NCBI GenBank assembly: GCA_021613335.1
Contig: JAJTWR010000182.1
Coordinates: forward strand, 1,467,501 to 1,531,500
DNA length: 64,000 nt
Origin: Whitmania pigra
Taxonomy: Eukaryota; Annelida; Clitellata; Hirudinida; Haemopidae
Reading direction: 5' to 3'
The notes under the pieces are model-generated. The model was not told the origin of the DNA. It ran no database searches and saw only the letters and a list, made by a program, of their open reading frames with translations. The position numbers and the translations under genes were made by a program. Position 1 is the first letter of the stretch, and each line of letters starts with the position of its first letter. This document shows positions 38,760 to 51,133 of the stretch, piece after piece.

Positions 38760-39960
38760 ATTAATAAACTTTCTTTCTTGTTTTTTCACAAGGTTTTTAT
38801 TCATTTTTCGATGATTTTTGAAAGTCTCTTTCCTATTTATTGGATGCCCCGACATCACGTTTTTGGAATTTTTAAATTAATGCATGAACATATTTTGACA
38901 AAAATTTAACAGGTAATCACAAATATATAAATACATAACATATTAAAACACTGTACTAAAGTAAGACGAAGACACGATCCGATTTCTAGTTGAATTTTTT
39001 ATCAAAAGTAAAAAGAAATTAAATTTTTAAATCAAATAATAAAAAAATAAAACAAAAATAAATTTGCAATCATTTTTTCAAATGCTTTACTGTCTCTTAC
39101 CTGCGAAATTCGTTCTTGTCAGTGGTCAACCCGGTCTGGCATTACATTGTAACTCCTGAGTTTTGATGACGATAATGATGATGATGTCAAGATATCATTA
39201 GATGCTGTTTTTGAATAGTAAATAATGAAAATACATTATAATCCCATATTTTCCATATTTGGGTGTGGCAGATTTGGCAGTGCCAATATCCAACCAGTAC
39301 GACCAAGATTTCCATTGATGCTGCTGTCAGATTATCACTAAGTGGGTCCTAATTAAATGAAAATAAAAGGTTTGAGGCCCTCAGAATGATTCATATTTAA
39401 ATATGATTAGGAACGTATTTATTTTTATGGCGCCATAAACGTAAGCAGGCTACCCTCTGAGCTAACTCGCACACCAGTAAATGCCTACTTTCCTAATAAA
39501 ATTATTCTTATTTCTATTTTTAACAATTAAATATTTTTTTCGTTTTTTTTTCAATATTATTGTTCTTCTGAGGCTCTGACGTAAATGCTTAAACATTAAG
39601 ACAGCTTGAGCTCGTCATGTTTTAGTAAAGCAAACCATCAAATCGATCCTTAGTAATGTTGTTATTTTGGTCGGAAGGCATCATATAAGAATTTATTTAT
39701 TTAGTATTTCCAGATTTTCTAAATCAAGTGCAGGACACTTCTGATTAGGACTGATCAGCGAAGTGGAGCGAGTACTGAGTTTGACGGAGTTTTAGAGATT
39801 CGAGGACCAGATCCAGAGAGCAGAAAATCAGATCCTCATTCCTGTTATTCAATTCCAATAACTGAATAGTTTCAATAATAAACATAACAGTTAACTTGTT
39901 TGTTTGCGAGCCCTGTATTATTTCAATATCTCCTTTAATGTTAGTTGGTTAAAAGGTTTA
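38760..39960. other. Intergenic; one tRNA-like half
   Basis: No gene. On minus near 39475-39440, GTGCGAGTTAGCTCAGAGGG followed by TAGCCTGC resembles the D-arm half of a tRNA or tRNA-derived SINE. Confidence 0.4.
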
Positions 39961-39973
39961 TTAATAACGATTT

Positions 39974-40124
<151 letters not shown>

Positions 40125-41370
40125 ATGGGGTTCCTCCATTTTTAGTCTTTAGCAATGGCATTTTGTCACGTCATATCTACTTTAGAACACTTGTTCGTAA
40201 ATAGCCGTAAATAAAATTTGATATTCTTCGATGATGACGTTTGGTCCGCTTTTCAAAACTTCAAAGAAACCAAAAACATTCTGAAGAATAAAAGGCATAT
40301 ATTGGTTTTATTTTGTTGTGAAGTTTCATTTCAAATAAGGGGTCATCCATAAAAGACTTTAGCAAAAGGGGGAAGGGGTCCTTAAAAAGCGTACTAATGC
40401 GAAATATTTTTTTTACAAAAGTGTGGATGTCTGCATAGTAGGGGGGTGGTACACAAAACGGGAAATTTTCGGACGAGTGGACGCTAAAAGACCATTTTTT
40501 GATATTATAAACTCTAAAATAAATATCATTTAATTAACTTTATTTAGTCAGCATGTTTTAGGCAGTGGGTTGAGAACCATGAAGTTAGAGCTGCTGACGA
40601 TGAATGGACCTAAAGTGATTCACAATCATGCGTAAACGATCTTAAAGTTTTCTAAGTACGTAGAATAAGTTAAAATTTTCCCAGGTTCTAAAAGAAACAT
40701 TCCTTTTTAAAAACCATTCATGGTCAAACAAAGGTGTTCATTCACATATTTTACTCATCAAGTTGTTTACATTTTACACAGACGCGTGGGTGTCTCAGAA
40801 CGCTCTCGAATTCACTCAATTTTTGAAATAATAACGTCGTACACGTATGAAACATTGATTCTATTGGCATAATATCTATGACTAATAAATCTGTTTAGTA
40901 AGATGAAGCAAGAATTAAATTGAATTTTATGTTAATTTGTTATTATATTGAAATAACACGGGGGTCCGCAAATTAGTAAGTTAACTACTAAGTTTATTAC
41001 AGCAAGTATTCAGTTAACGTAACTGAATAACCGAAGTTAAGTGTTTAAGGTTAAGTTTGACATACTAAAGGATGCAAATGGATTCTTGGGCTTCTGGCTG
41101 TCTGGACTGTCAAGTTAGATGATTAGTGAGATGCCTTTATAGCAATAATAAAGAGGCATCGTGTATAAAGAAGATATCAAATATAATTAAATATAAATTT
41201 AAATATAAATTTAATTATTTCAGCAATATAAACTTAATTATTCTGCTTTTCTTTAAACAATATCATGTAACAAGTGCTTAACACAGCGTAAACTGAAAGA
41301 TTGTACAAGTTCACTCCAATTTCAGATTGCATTCTTTAGATCAAACCACTCCGAGGCATGAGATTAAATG
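40125..41370. other. Intergenic, no gene recognised
   Basis: GGGGTCATCCATAAAAGAC at 40340 resembles the GGTCGTCCATAAATTA block of the repeat at 22.05/28.39 kb and may be another decayed end. Otherwise nothing is seen. Confidence 0.4.
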
Positions 41371-41372
41371 TT

Positions 41373-41378
41373 TTTATT
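41373..41378 (-). terminator. AATAAA signal for the OTU gene
   Basis: TTTATT on plus (AATAAA on minus) lies 148 nt downstream of the OTU stop codon. Confidence 0.45.
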
Positions 41379-41525
41379 CGATTTTTAGAAAAATTTGTGA
41401 AAAAAATAATTGTTTGACTTTGGAAGCAATTAAAAATAAAAACTAAAACAAGGATCGTCTAAGGAATATGGAAAATCTTCTCCCATTTCTCTGATAAAGT
41501 GTGCAGAAATACGGTGGAGCGATCG

Positions 41526-43023
41526 CTATATTTCAATGACTGGTTCGAAGTGGTTGCTACTATTGTGTAGGTAAAGCATCGTTGTTGCTTCAGTGGAAGA
41601 ACGCTGCTGATGATGGCGTTGACGGTTCGAAGTTTGGGGTTTCTCCAGGGGCTTGAACAGCTGCCAAAGAGGCCTGTCCCCGAAGGCGGCAAAGACCGCT
41701 ATGGGCGTGCTAAGCAGGGTCGCTGCCACGAATATCTCCACCTCCGTCCCCCATATACCTTCATGATGCATGCCAGTTTCTCTCATGTAGGATTCTACAC
41801 TGGGGTGAGAGGTCAATGGAAGATAGATGGAAGGATGCCTAATAAATTCCCGGACGAGTAGTTCTCTGACCTTTTGATAAATAAAACACTATAAAAGGCT
41901 TTTGTCGTTCAAATCGAGCGACTAAATTTTAGAACCTTAAAAATTGCATCGAAAAATACATATTTTATAAATCGTTGTATGTCGTTTGCGCAATAGACCA
42001 TGTGTGCAAGAGTCTATGTAGGCAACTATCAGTGAGCAATTGCCTATGTGCGCAATAATCCATGTGAGCAACAGTCTATGTGCGCAACTACCATGTGATC
42101 AACCGTCATGTGAGCAATCGCCATTTGAGCAACAATCCGGTTACCACAGATCATTTGGTTTTAGAAAGTGTTTTACCCTGCTAAAACTTAAAACTTGTGT
42201 TTTTAAATTTTATATATCTTTTTACAACGCATGGATTAAGAAATTCCAATATTTAAAATGTTAAGTAATTTAGAAAATCCTTTATTCGATTCAACTTGTT
42301 ATGCAGAACCGTTTATCAACGGTTGAAGGCAGCCTAAGTTGATTTTTATTTTTTATTTATGTAAAAAGCGGTGGCTGAAATTATGAAAGTCAGGCTATAT
42401 CAATGGGTTTACTTCGATTTAATTGATGTATTGTTATTTTGATGTAAAACAAGCTTCCTGATTTTCTGTTAAGCGACATGAAACGTAAGAATTTTTAAAT
42501 TACAATAACTTTGGTATCATTTTCTAATATTTTTGGGCAACACTATTTTTGCCGAATTGAAGAAATGCAACTTTACCGCCATGTGGGAATCTTCGGAACC
42601 GGTAACCCAAAAACTTAAGGAACGAAAAAGACAGTTTCCATCCCCTGATACTTGTTCGCATTGTTTAGGAGGAGTATCAACAGTGAATATGTGCCACGGA
42701 GATCTGTTATGCCAGAGCAAGCGTTCGACAGTTAGATCCAAATCGTCTGCTCTGTCTCTTTGCCAACGCCAATCTGGAGGGTTGAATATTAAAATTGATC
42801 CTTCTATTTCATGGTCGGATATTCTGCTCCTGCTCTTTCGCCTCTTTCCTTCGAGTCTTGACTTCATCTGCTTGAGATGGTCGTCACTTTTTGTGTGATC
42901 CTTGACAAGTTCTCTCACGGAGTTTCTCCACAAACCCCCTTGGATTTCTTTTCTAATTTCAAATTTTTGGAGTAGTTCTATGCAAGTGTCGGATTGACTC
43001 ATTTTATTCTTTTCAGAAACCAT
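41526..43023 (-). CDS. OTU-domain cysteine protease (deubiquitinase-like), two exons
   Basis: Exon 1 (43023-42577, 149 codons) and exon 2 (41870-41526, 114 codons plus stop) join in phase 0 across a 706-bp intron (donor GTAAAG, acceptor AAAAG). The 263-residue product has a charged N-terminal half (about 1-115, Lys/Arg-rich at 55-70) and a C-terminal OTU fold. GDGNCLFRSLSFWVTG supplies the catalytic Asp128 and Cys131. HPSVESYMRETG and GIWGTEVEIFVAATLL form the core helices and strand. YLHNSSNHFEPVIE supplies His256. OTU proteases cut ubiquitin chains; specificity cannot be told. The WGTEVEIFVAA pattern is common in small OTU proteins expanded in invertebrates and carried by some transposons, so a mobile origin is possible. 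Its start is 397 bp from the PEX5 start, head to head. Confidence 0.85.
41985..42140. repeat. Degenerate ~16-bp minisatellite in the OTU intron
   Basis: About nine imperfect units of the form ATGTGNGCAAnnnTCC, such as ATGTGTGCAAGAGTCT and ATGTGCGCAATAATCC. They have drifted from each other. Confidence 0.75.
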
Positions 43024-43419
43024 CTGCGGTGATTTTCAGTGCGAAATTGAAGCCATACCACCATTTTGACTAGTCATAAAAATATTAAAACTTATTTAGA
43101 ATAAGAATTTGTTTCCAGAAATTTAAAAATGCAATTGTTTAGATACAATAAATATATTTGTTTTCAAAACGTCATCTGCAAAGAATAGTTATTATTTTTC
43201 GATGTTGTTGAAAATGTGTTTGTTCATCAGGTGGCCGATTGGGAAGGCTTAATTGTTTTAAATATCAATCCTGACAGGTAGGCATTTTATCAGTTTAAGA
43301 TGAAAGTTAATTGTTTTGGTCTGATAAATTTAATATCACAAGTAAACTCGAAAATTATTAACGGGAAGTGAGTTTCTGAAATGAAAACTTTCTGACCAAA
43401 TGATCATTCTATTTCAGCA
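43024..43419. promoter_or_regulatory. Shared upstream region of OTU (-) and PEX5 (+)
   Basis: A 396-bp gap between divergent start codons, so the promoters must overlap or lie close. A donor-like CAG|GTAGGC at 43277/43278 and an acceptor ATTTCAG at 43417, three bases before the PEX5 ATG, suggest a non-coding first PEX5 exon and a 140-bp intron. No TATA box is evident. Confidence 0.5.
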
Positions 43420-45468
43420 ATGGACAGTCTACAAGGATTATTGGAAGGAGAATGTGGAGGGTCAAATCCTCTTTTGCAATTGAAAACACATTTTGCAAAT
43501 GAGTCTTTACAGCATGTAAAGTTTAATAATATGTTTTAGATAAATTTTAACTTGTTCTCAAATAATTGTGATGTATTTATTTTTACGGAATATGAAATGT
43601 TTTGCGTGTATGCATTAACAAGACTGATTACTTGGTAATGTTCCCTATATTCAATTATAAATCTCAAAATATGAAACTTAATTTATAAAAACATGGAATA
43701 ACATCACATATAGAACAATTATATATGGTATATATCATTATTATTATCTCATGTGAAATAATGATATACGGATTTATATTTATGATTTTAGATAATTGAA
43801 ATAAAATGTGTTGATGCTCGTGTAAACTTTATTTTGTTTATATTATTTTTTAAATTTCAGGATTTGGTAAACAGCTATTCCCAACAATCTGAGGATCTAG
43901 CTCAAAAGTCTAGTGTCAGTGTAGATTACTTTTTGTTCTTTTCTTGATTATTAAATTTGATTTTCTTAGTAACATTTCTACTTATGTTATTATTCTTGGA
44001 AGTCAAAATACCCATTATAACCATTGCTAGAAATATGGCAAGTTTATTTTTCATTTACCAACTCATATTTCTCTGTCCAGGCATCTAAAGATGACTACTC
44101 CCTCTCAGGCCTTTTTGGTAACCGGTTGCCAATGGTAACAGCCCCTGCCACGTTCGACATGGCATCCCTGTTGAATGAGATGAAACAGGTCGAGGTCATC
44201 ACACCATTGCAGCACCATCATCCACCAATGGTGCACAAACCTCAAGAAATTCAAATTATGCCTTCAACCGGTGGGAAATACTTCTGTGATGTTTTGGACT
44301 TCAGTGATGTGTTATTCTATTCAATAACACTCATGTTAAGTTATGAATTAATATTATTATTGTAACATCATGTTGAAAATTATTATTCGTTTATTGGAGA
44401 TGGCCATATTTAAAGTAATAATAGGTTTTGTGTTTAATATTGCATGGAAAGATCTATCAGTAAGCAGACAGTTGTTACTTCAGAGAGGATCATGTTCAAA
44501 TCTCACTTGAACCTTACTCTTGAACAATTTATCAATTTTATTCTCAAATTATTTAACAATTTGTTTTTTTTTTGCAGTGACTTGCTGTGACGCAAGCTCT
44601 AAGTGACACTGTTTTATTTGTTATTTTATTTTATTCAAATTTCAGTCCAGCATTCATTGTTGGCACACAAGTGGCTCGATGAAATAGATACAGAAAAATT
44701 CAAGCCATCAACAACTAATGTTCCATCTGCACCTTTAAGTGATTGGCCAACGAATCTCCAATCAAATTTCTACAACTGTGGTTTCACAAGGTTTGCTCCA
44801 AGATGGCCAACCTCCTATGAGGCTGTTTCGTTTCAGAAAGGTGACGATTGGTTAGATGGATTTGCAAAAGGAGAAAGCAGGTACATTGACAATTTGGGGA
44901 TATTTTGTTTAATAAGTTTGAAATTAAGTTCAGCTTTATAATGAGAAGCTGTTGCAACTGTTGTGGTATTGGAGTTGAAATTGCTGTACCAGTGTTAAAA
45001 TAACTAACTACATGGTAGGACAGAGGTACATTTACTGTGCAAATAATAAATTACATTTATATTTGTAATTAAGGTTTTAGTGGACCTGTCAATATTGAAC
45101 AGCTGCAATTTATTGTTATTTAAATTTGTTATTATTATTTTAAATTGTAATATTTCAATTGTTTATTTTCATTATTTGAAATTAAGCCCTTATTCATTTT
45201 CAGTGGTTTCCTTGACGAACATAATCACGAATATTCAAAAGTTCAAGAAGCATCCTTAGTAAATCAGGTAAGTTTCTGTAGTGCAACAACAATATACCAA
45301 TGACTGACAAAAATCCCAATCTATTGCTAATCAATTTCATTGCAAACATATTTTAAAACTGCAGGAAGAGACCAGCAATAACATCATCAAGGAACCAACA
45401 GAAGATGACAAAGAGTTTTGGGACAGGGCCGAGAGGGAGTGGTCGGACATTACAAAGTATTATTATTA

Positions 45469-45556
<88 letters not shown>

Positions 45557-48260
45557 AGTATAAACTTTGTTTGCTATCAATCCACTTCAATTGCCACTCA
45601 AATTCTGGGTGCCTAAAACTTAATATTCTCAAACTTCATTATTCATGATTTTACATTTGGTTTCTTTATTTATAATTTGACTAAGATTTAATGTCAGCAG
45701 TTGGAATGACACACCTTGGGGGCAAGAATATCTTGATGAAATGAATGCATCAAGAGTAGGCATCTTTATTTTTTAATTTCCTTTTTGCATTTGCATGATT
45801 ATCTGTCACTAAGGAGCTAACAATTCAAATGACAATGTGAACAATGCTTTGCCTTATCTTGTGAAGACCTACATATTGTTATCGGACAGTTATCAGCAGT
45901 AAATCTGTTACCATGATTTATCCATTAATGATCGTTTTTTATTGGACGAGATAAGATTGAGGCTTTTCTTCCTGACCAAACTGACTACTTATTCTGTTAC
46001 GTTTGTAGATTTAATTCAATCCAATTTGGTTTTGGGGTTTTTTTATTGCAATATCTCGCCTAAGATTTGTACTACATCGGTTACAGCATTTATATGTTTG
46101 AATCTCCAAGCTCTTATTATCTTTGGCGCCTCCTAAGGAACTGATTTTCATGGCAGGAATATGCATTTAAGAAAGAAAATCCAATGTTGGAACATCCAGA
46201 TGCTTTGCAGGAAGGCATCAGAAGACTGGAAGCGGGTGATGTTTCTAATGCTGTACTATTTTTGGAGGCGGCAGTTCAAAAGGAGCCAGAAAATCCAGAG
46301 GTTGTTAACGTTGCTCAGAGTAATATAAAAGTCTATTATTGTGTTGCTTGACTTGTGACTTACTTATAGATAATTCATTAAATGGTTCATAAGTTTTAAA
46401 TTTTAAACAGAAAACATTTTATGCCTATGTAGCAAATGTGCCAGGGTATTTAAGCTATGCATTAAAATTCTTTTTGCATACAGGCATGGTTTTATCTGGG
46501 CAGAAGTCAGGCAGACAATGAACAAGAGATTCCTGCCATCATTGCTTTTGAAAAGTCAGTTTTTACCAGTTACATTTTGTACCGATTAATAATAGCAATG
46601 GCATATTTAAGAGACTCCATCCATTATGCAAAAGAAACCAGTTAACAATTATTGGTGCAAGTCACTGATTTAATTAGGTTTTGTCAGTTGTTGAATGTTG
46701 GTTCTAATGAGAATTTTGGCCCATCATTTCCATTAAGCATTGTTGAATTTAACATTCCCTCTGAAATTTTGCATAACTGTCTTGACTTGTTGCCCACTAG
46801 ATGTTTGGACTTGGATGGAAACAATTTGAAGGCCCTCATGTCATTGGCTGTTTGTTTCACTAATGAGGGACATACCTACAAGGCCGTTGAATCACTGTTT
46901 AAGTGGCTCAAGTCAAACCCAAAATATTCTGAAATTGCTTCTAATAAAATTCTTGAAGATTATAAAGTCTCAATGAATGCCATTTCGTGAGTAACAATGT
47001 TGTAATTACAATGTAATAAAAAATCATTATCAATTATTTATTTGCGGCATCTGTAGACAAATGGTTAAGGCTCTCACTTTGAACTGAGATCCCTTAGAAT
47101 AATGAGGCCTCCAAATTTAATGACAAATTGTTTGCTACATTAAACCCAAGTTAAAGAGATCTATTTCCTTGTTGCTCCAGTTCCCATGATGACTTGGTCA
47201 AGCTTTTCCTGCAGGCAGCAAGGAGCTCACCAGAAGAGATTGATCCAGATTTACAGGTACCTTAACATTACGGGCACTACACTTCATTTGCCCGAAGTTA
47301 CTGCCTCATCAAATATGCTAAGCCAATCCAATGTTTGCAAGAACTCTTAACATCATAAAATCAGTAGGATTAGGAATATCCAAATTCACAAGGATTGAGC
47401 TGCAACCAAATTGCTAATCCATTGATTAAAAAATGTGCTTTAAGTTAACTAAGCAATAAAGTTACTTTAAAATAAATATAATCTGATAAAACATAAAACA
47501 CAAAATCTGAATTTCTGTATTATTCAAAGGATGGCTTGGGTGTCTTATTCAACTTATCAAGCGATTTTGACAAAGCAGCTGATTGCTTCAGGACTGCTCT
47601 TCACGTCCAACCTGAGGTAGGTTAATATAGAATTTCTGCATACTATTGAAATCTTCAAATCATGTCAGCCTGCACAAATGTGGCTGACGTGAGAGCATTG
47701 TGTGTGACATCCACCTTTTCATATTTATGCATATTTGCAACATCAAAGCAATTAGGTCAGAAACTCAAAATGGAAGAGATGCCTGATAATACATATGAAA
47801 ATTTCCACTTCATTGCACAGAATTCCATACTCTGGAACAAACTCGGAGCAACTTTGGCCAATGGAAACCGGAGTGAGGAGGCTCTGGAAGCCTATCACAG
47901 GGCTCTAAGTCTAAGGCCAGGATACGTCAGGACCAGGTTCAACCTCGGCGTAGCCTGCTATAATCTGAGGGCTTACAGGCAAGTACATTTGGATGCTCTG
48001 ATGCACTCATTAATACATTCTTCTAATGAGACTTTACTTTCTCAAGGGAATCTGTCGAGCATTACCTTTCTGCTCTCAACCTTCAGAAGAACAGTCAGGG
48101 GCCGACCGAGACCACGTCCTCTGCCGTTCGGCAGATGTCGGAGACAATTTGGACCAGCCTAAAACTGTCCCTCAGCTTGCTTGGAAGGGCAGAACTTCTG
48201 CCCATTTGTGCAGCACACCAGCTTGATGACCTGAATAGGGAATTCAATATGGCTTCCTGA
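43420..48260 (+). CDS. PEX5: Peroxisomal targeting signal 1 receptor PEX5, 14 coding exons
   Basis: Exons: 43420-43515, 43861-43920, 44081-44270, 44646-44880, 45204-45267, 45365-45456, 45701-45755, 46157-46300, 46484-46554, 46801-46986, 47181-47256, 47530-47616, 47821-47978, 48047-48260. They sum to 1,728 nt, 575 residues, all in phase. PEX5 binds C-terminal SKL-type signals of matrix proteins in the cytosol and delivers them to the peroxisomal docking complex. The N-terminus [14 protein letters not shown] has Cys12, equivalent to the conserved cysteine that is monoubiquitinated for export. WxxxF/Y docking motifs include WLDGF (185-189) and WGQEY (252-256). Residues 265-575 form the TPR cargo pocket, with [19 protein letters not shown] and [18 protein letters not shown] nearly identical to the human TPR7 region. 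The last intron has a GC donor. Length is slightly below human (about 600). Confidence 0.95.
44446..44520 (+). repeat. tRNA-like sequence in PEX5 intron 3
   Basis: An A-box-like TATCAGTAAGCAG is followed 35 bp later by a B-box-like ATGTTCAAATCTC. No convincing acceptor stem. A second tRNA-like 5' half lies in a later PEX5 intron at 47048-47100 (GTAGACAAATGGTTAAGG). Confidence 0.3.
45457..45556. repeat. (ATT)n microsatellite starting at a PEX5 splice donor
   Basis: The intron after exon 6 begins GTATTATTATTATTG and continues as about 95 bp of ATT repeat. The donor's own bases are thus part of the repeat. Confidence 0.9.
47979..48046 (+). other. GC-AG intron of PEX5 (68 bp)
   Basis: The exon ends TTACAG and the intron begins GCAAGT. 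The acceptor is CTCAAG. Only this choice restores the reading [14 protein letters not shown] expected from PEX5 homologues. The rest of the donor matches the consensus perfectly, as is usual for GC donors. Confidence 0.85.
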
Positions 48261-48313
48261 TGTCTGCAATATTTTGTTCCCTGTATCTATATAAAATATA
48301 TCAAACGTTTTGT

Positions 48314-48319
48314 TTTATT
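48314..48319 (-). terminator. AATAAA signal of the 48.6-50.3-kb gene
   Basis: TTTATT on plus, 237 nt beyond the minus-strand stop codon at 48556. It lies only 54 nt beyond the PEX5 stop. Confidence 0.5.
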
Positions 48320-48434
48320 GTTTTGATTGAGTAACTCAGAGCATTGTCATACAAAATACAAAGCTAAATATACGCAGACTGCATGTCTTTCAGTAGTGTG
48401 ACAAATCAAAAGCTATTCATTAAAGCGAAATATT

Positions 48435-48440
48435 AATAAA
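48435..48440 (+). terminator. AATAAA signal of PEX5
   Basis: 175 nt after the stop; a second AATAAA is at 48527-48532. Together with the opposite-strand signal at 48314 it implies overlapping 3' UTRs of the two convergent genes. Confidence 0.5.
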
Positions 48441-48555
48441 TGTAAAGCAGTCTTCAAACATCAATCAGAATTGAAACATGAACTCATTTCAATGAACTTA
48501 GAAAAACGTAGACTGTAATTACCGCAAATAAAGTATTACAGTTCATCTGGAAATG

Positions 48556-50314
48556 CTAATCGTTTGGCAGCAGATGACTTCTCTTTCTTTTCCTTCTGTG
48601 GATTATTGGTTCTGATTGGTCAATGTCTCTCAGTGGCACATCGCATGGTTGACCGATGAGTTGAGATAGAAAGTGGGAATTTTCTTCTTGACTGGATGGC
48701 TCGCTCTTGAGAACTATTTCTTCCAACTCCACCTTGCAATCTCTGTCATCTATCAATCCACTGGTGTTACACTTATCATCATCATCCACTATTATGAGAG
48801 CATCCTCATCATCTTCATCCTCATTCTTCTCTCCTTTGCAGGCGTTTAGCAAGGTGTCACATGACTTAGAAGTGCTATTTGACTTGCCATGCTTTGGGAT
48901 GCTGAAATCCAGAGGCTCAAAGAGATTTGGCAGCGCTTTTTTTGATGCACAATTGAATTTGTTTGAATTGTCCAAAGCTTTGAGATGTGTGGCCCTGCCT
49001 AGAGGACCAAACACATCGATGGGGTTGTTAGACAACCTTGAAGTACTGCTCATTGGGTTCTTTGCCCCACAGAGTATTGTCACTGGCATTCCCACCCTGT
49101 TTTGGGGCAAAGTTTTACTCTTGAAATTTGACATCCTGTCAACCATTTGAGCAGCAGTCAGCAAAGTCTGTATGGTATTGAATTGAGGCTTTGCTTCAGA
49201 TGAGCTGTGCGGTAAAGTTGAATTCCTTGCCCTCGCAATGGTGGGGGTCTTGTCTGCCATTGACTGGTTGATTTTGCTGCTTAGACATGCAAGTTTCATA
49301 TTGTTGATGGTGTATAAGTGAGTGGAGTTACTGTGGGAATTTTCAATGTTCTTCGGAGCAATTATTTCTTTACAAGATGATGAATGGAACTCGACCAAAT
49401 TGTCATGCAATGGGAGTACTGTGAGGTTTTTGTTGGCTGAGTGAATACTTTTTCCAAGAGGCACCAATTTGAGAATATTTGAAGATACTTGATGGTTTAA
49501 GATGTTGCCTGAATTTGATGAAGAACATGCACTTTTGTTGAGGGTAAATATCATTTGATTGATAGCCGAAGAGCTGGCTTGTAGCGGAATGTTTTGCTGG
49601 ATTTGGCTAGTCTGTGCTTCATTCTTGTCAACATTAGGGAGGTTTGTCAAAATGGAATTTGCGTTACCAGAATTCTCAACTTGTGCCTTTGGAAGAATTT
49701 TCTGCACTGCCTTGATGATTTTCTGGCTGAGATTTGACAAATCGGGTACTTTGTGGCAAGACAGGTCGCCAGCTATTACCACGTTTTTACCGCTGGTAAA
49801 TTATATTCACTTGAAAATAATGTTTTTTAATCGATTCAAGTTAGAAATGACGATGTGATTACCTCTCCGCCGCCCTGCTCTGATTAATGAGGTGGATGAG
49901 CATTTTGGCTAACTGTACATTGTCAGAGAGGAGAGTTTTTATAAGCTCGAAAACCTTGCAATTAATTTTCACTAATAGTTATTTAAGATATTTGTTTTAA
50001 CAAGGCATTAATACAGATGGGTGACATATTAACAGAGCCGTCATTTCAGTTTTTTATAAATGGGGCCAACTCTCACGCCATTTGAGATGACCTTTTTTGC
50101 TTCTATGCAGAAGACCTTTTTTTGCGTCAGGTCTAAAGTCAGTAGGGCCAATGGACCCCCCCCCCCCCCAAATGACGTCCCTTCCTTATTAGCGATAAGT
50201 TGTGCTTACCTGATCGACACTCTTCTCGTCCTTCAAGTTTAAACTCTGTAATTCGCAATAAATTCTTTTGTAGGAATCGATTTTATTGATTCTCGCAAAA
50301 TGTCTCTTAACCAT
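48556..50314 (-). CDS. Unrecognised nuclear protein with SUMO-interaction-like motif, three exons
   Basis: Exons 50314-50210, 49954-49863 and 49792-48556 join in phase (donors GTAAGC and GTAATC, acceptors TTGCAAG and TTACCAG) for 477 residues. The first ~110 residues are helical and well packed (VFELIKTLLSDNVQLAKMLI). Residues ~115-380 are Ser/Asn-rich and probably disordered, with EPLDFSIPK, close to a CtBP-type PLDLS site. An acidic block holds LIIVDDDD (about 398-405), which fits a SUMO-interaction motif. The C-terminus HRRKRKRS (464-471) is a basic nuclear localisation signal. A nuclear, probably chromatin or transcription-linked role is inferred; I do not recognise the family. The start could also be the in-frame ATG further upstream (the frame is open to about 50452). 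Its tail faces PEX5, its head faces NUMB. Confidence 0.75.
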
Positions 50315-51133
50315 GACAAGTGCCACCAAAATTGAATACATTATCGGCGAAGAGCGCCCCCAGACGCCAACGTCATTAGCAAGAACCATAGCAGAGACCG
50401 TTGCATTGCCGGATAAACTAATAAACTGTTGAAATGCAACTATTCGCAACACTTTATTTTGTAGTATATTTGATTATCAATAAAAAAAGAAATCAGCTTA
50501 TTTAATACTTTTGTTTAAATAATAAACATACAATATATCTATTTAAAAAACAACCCATGAGCTAGTAAGAACTGAAGAAACCGTTTTGCTTGATAAATTT
50601 TATTCTTCATGATGCGTTTAGTTTTTGGTTAAAACAAATAACCCTGTTCTATAATTTTGTTCAATTATTTAAATATTATTTTTAACTGTTATTTAAAAAA
50701 ACCTATGAGTTGGAAACATCAAAAGTATTATACGTACTTATAATTTCGTTATTTTGAAATTAATAATCCGCGTTTATGTTAAAAACATCATCATATAATT
50801 AGTATAAATGGCTGACGGTTGTTGATGAGAGTTGAGGTGTGTGGAGATCTTAGTTTTCCGCAGATTGTGTGATGGAAATGGTAATTAGTATCCTGATTTA
50901 AAGTTACGATTTGATTGTTATGGTAATTAATAAGGTTGCGGATGAAGGGGTCAAAGCATAAGCGTTGTCTGCTATTAAAGCTCCCGGATATTGTTTTATA
51001 ATTAAGCCTAAGGAACAATACGAATTATTTGTACTATGTTAATAAATACGCATCCTGCAAGTACGTGCTGGGCATGCTAACTTTAAGCGGACTAAAACCT
51101 TATTCGGGATAAGGGAATATTCTGAAGTGTCAA
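50315..51133. promoter_or_regulatory. Divergent intergenic region between the unknown gene (-) and NUMB (+)
   Basis: About 820 bp between opposite start codons. AT-rich, no clear core promoter motifs, no open frame of interest. Confidence 0.35.

Noticed and set aside
42533..42898. 121-codon plus-strand frame
   Set aside because: Antisense shadow of OTU exon 1, which has catalytic motifs and working splice sites on minus.
48707..49150. 147-codon plus-strand Ser-rich frame
   Set aside because: Antisense of exon 3 of the 48.6-50.3-kb gene; no independent support.
50156..50169. Run of 14 C
   Set aside because: Homopolymer in an intron. It may have sequencing-length error, and no function is implied.
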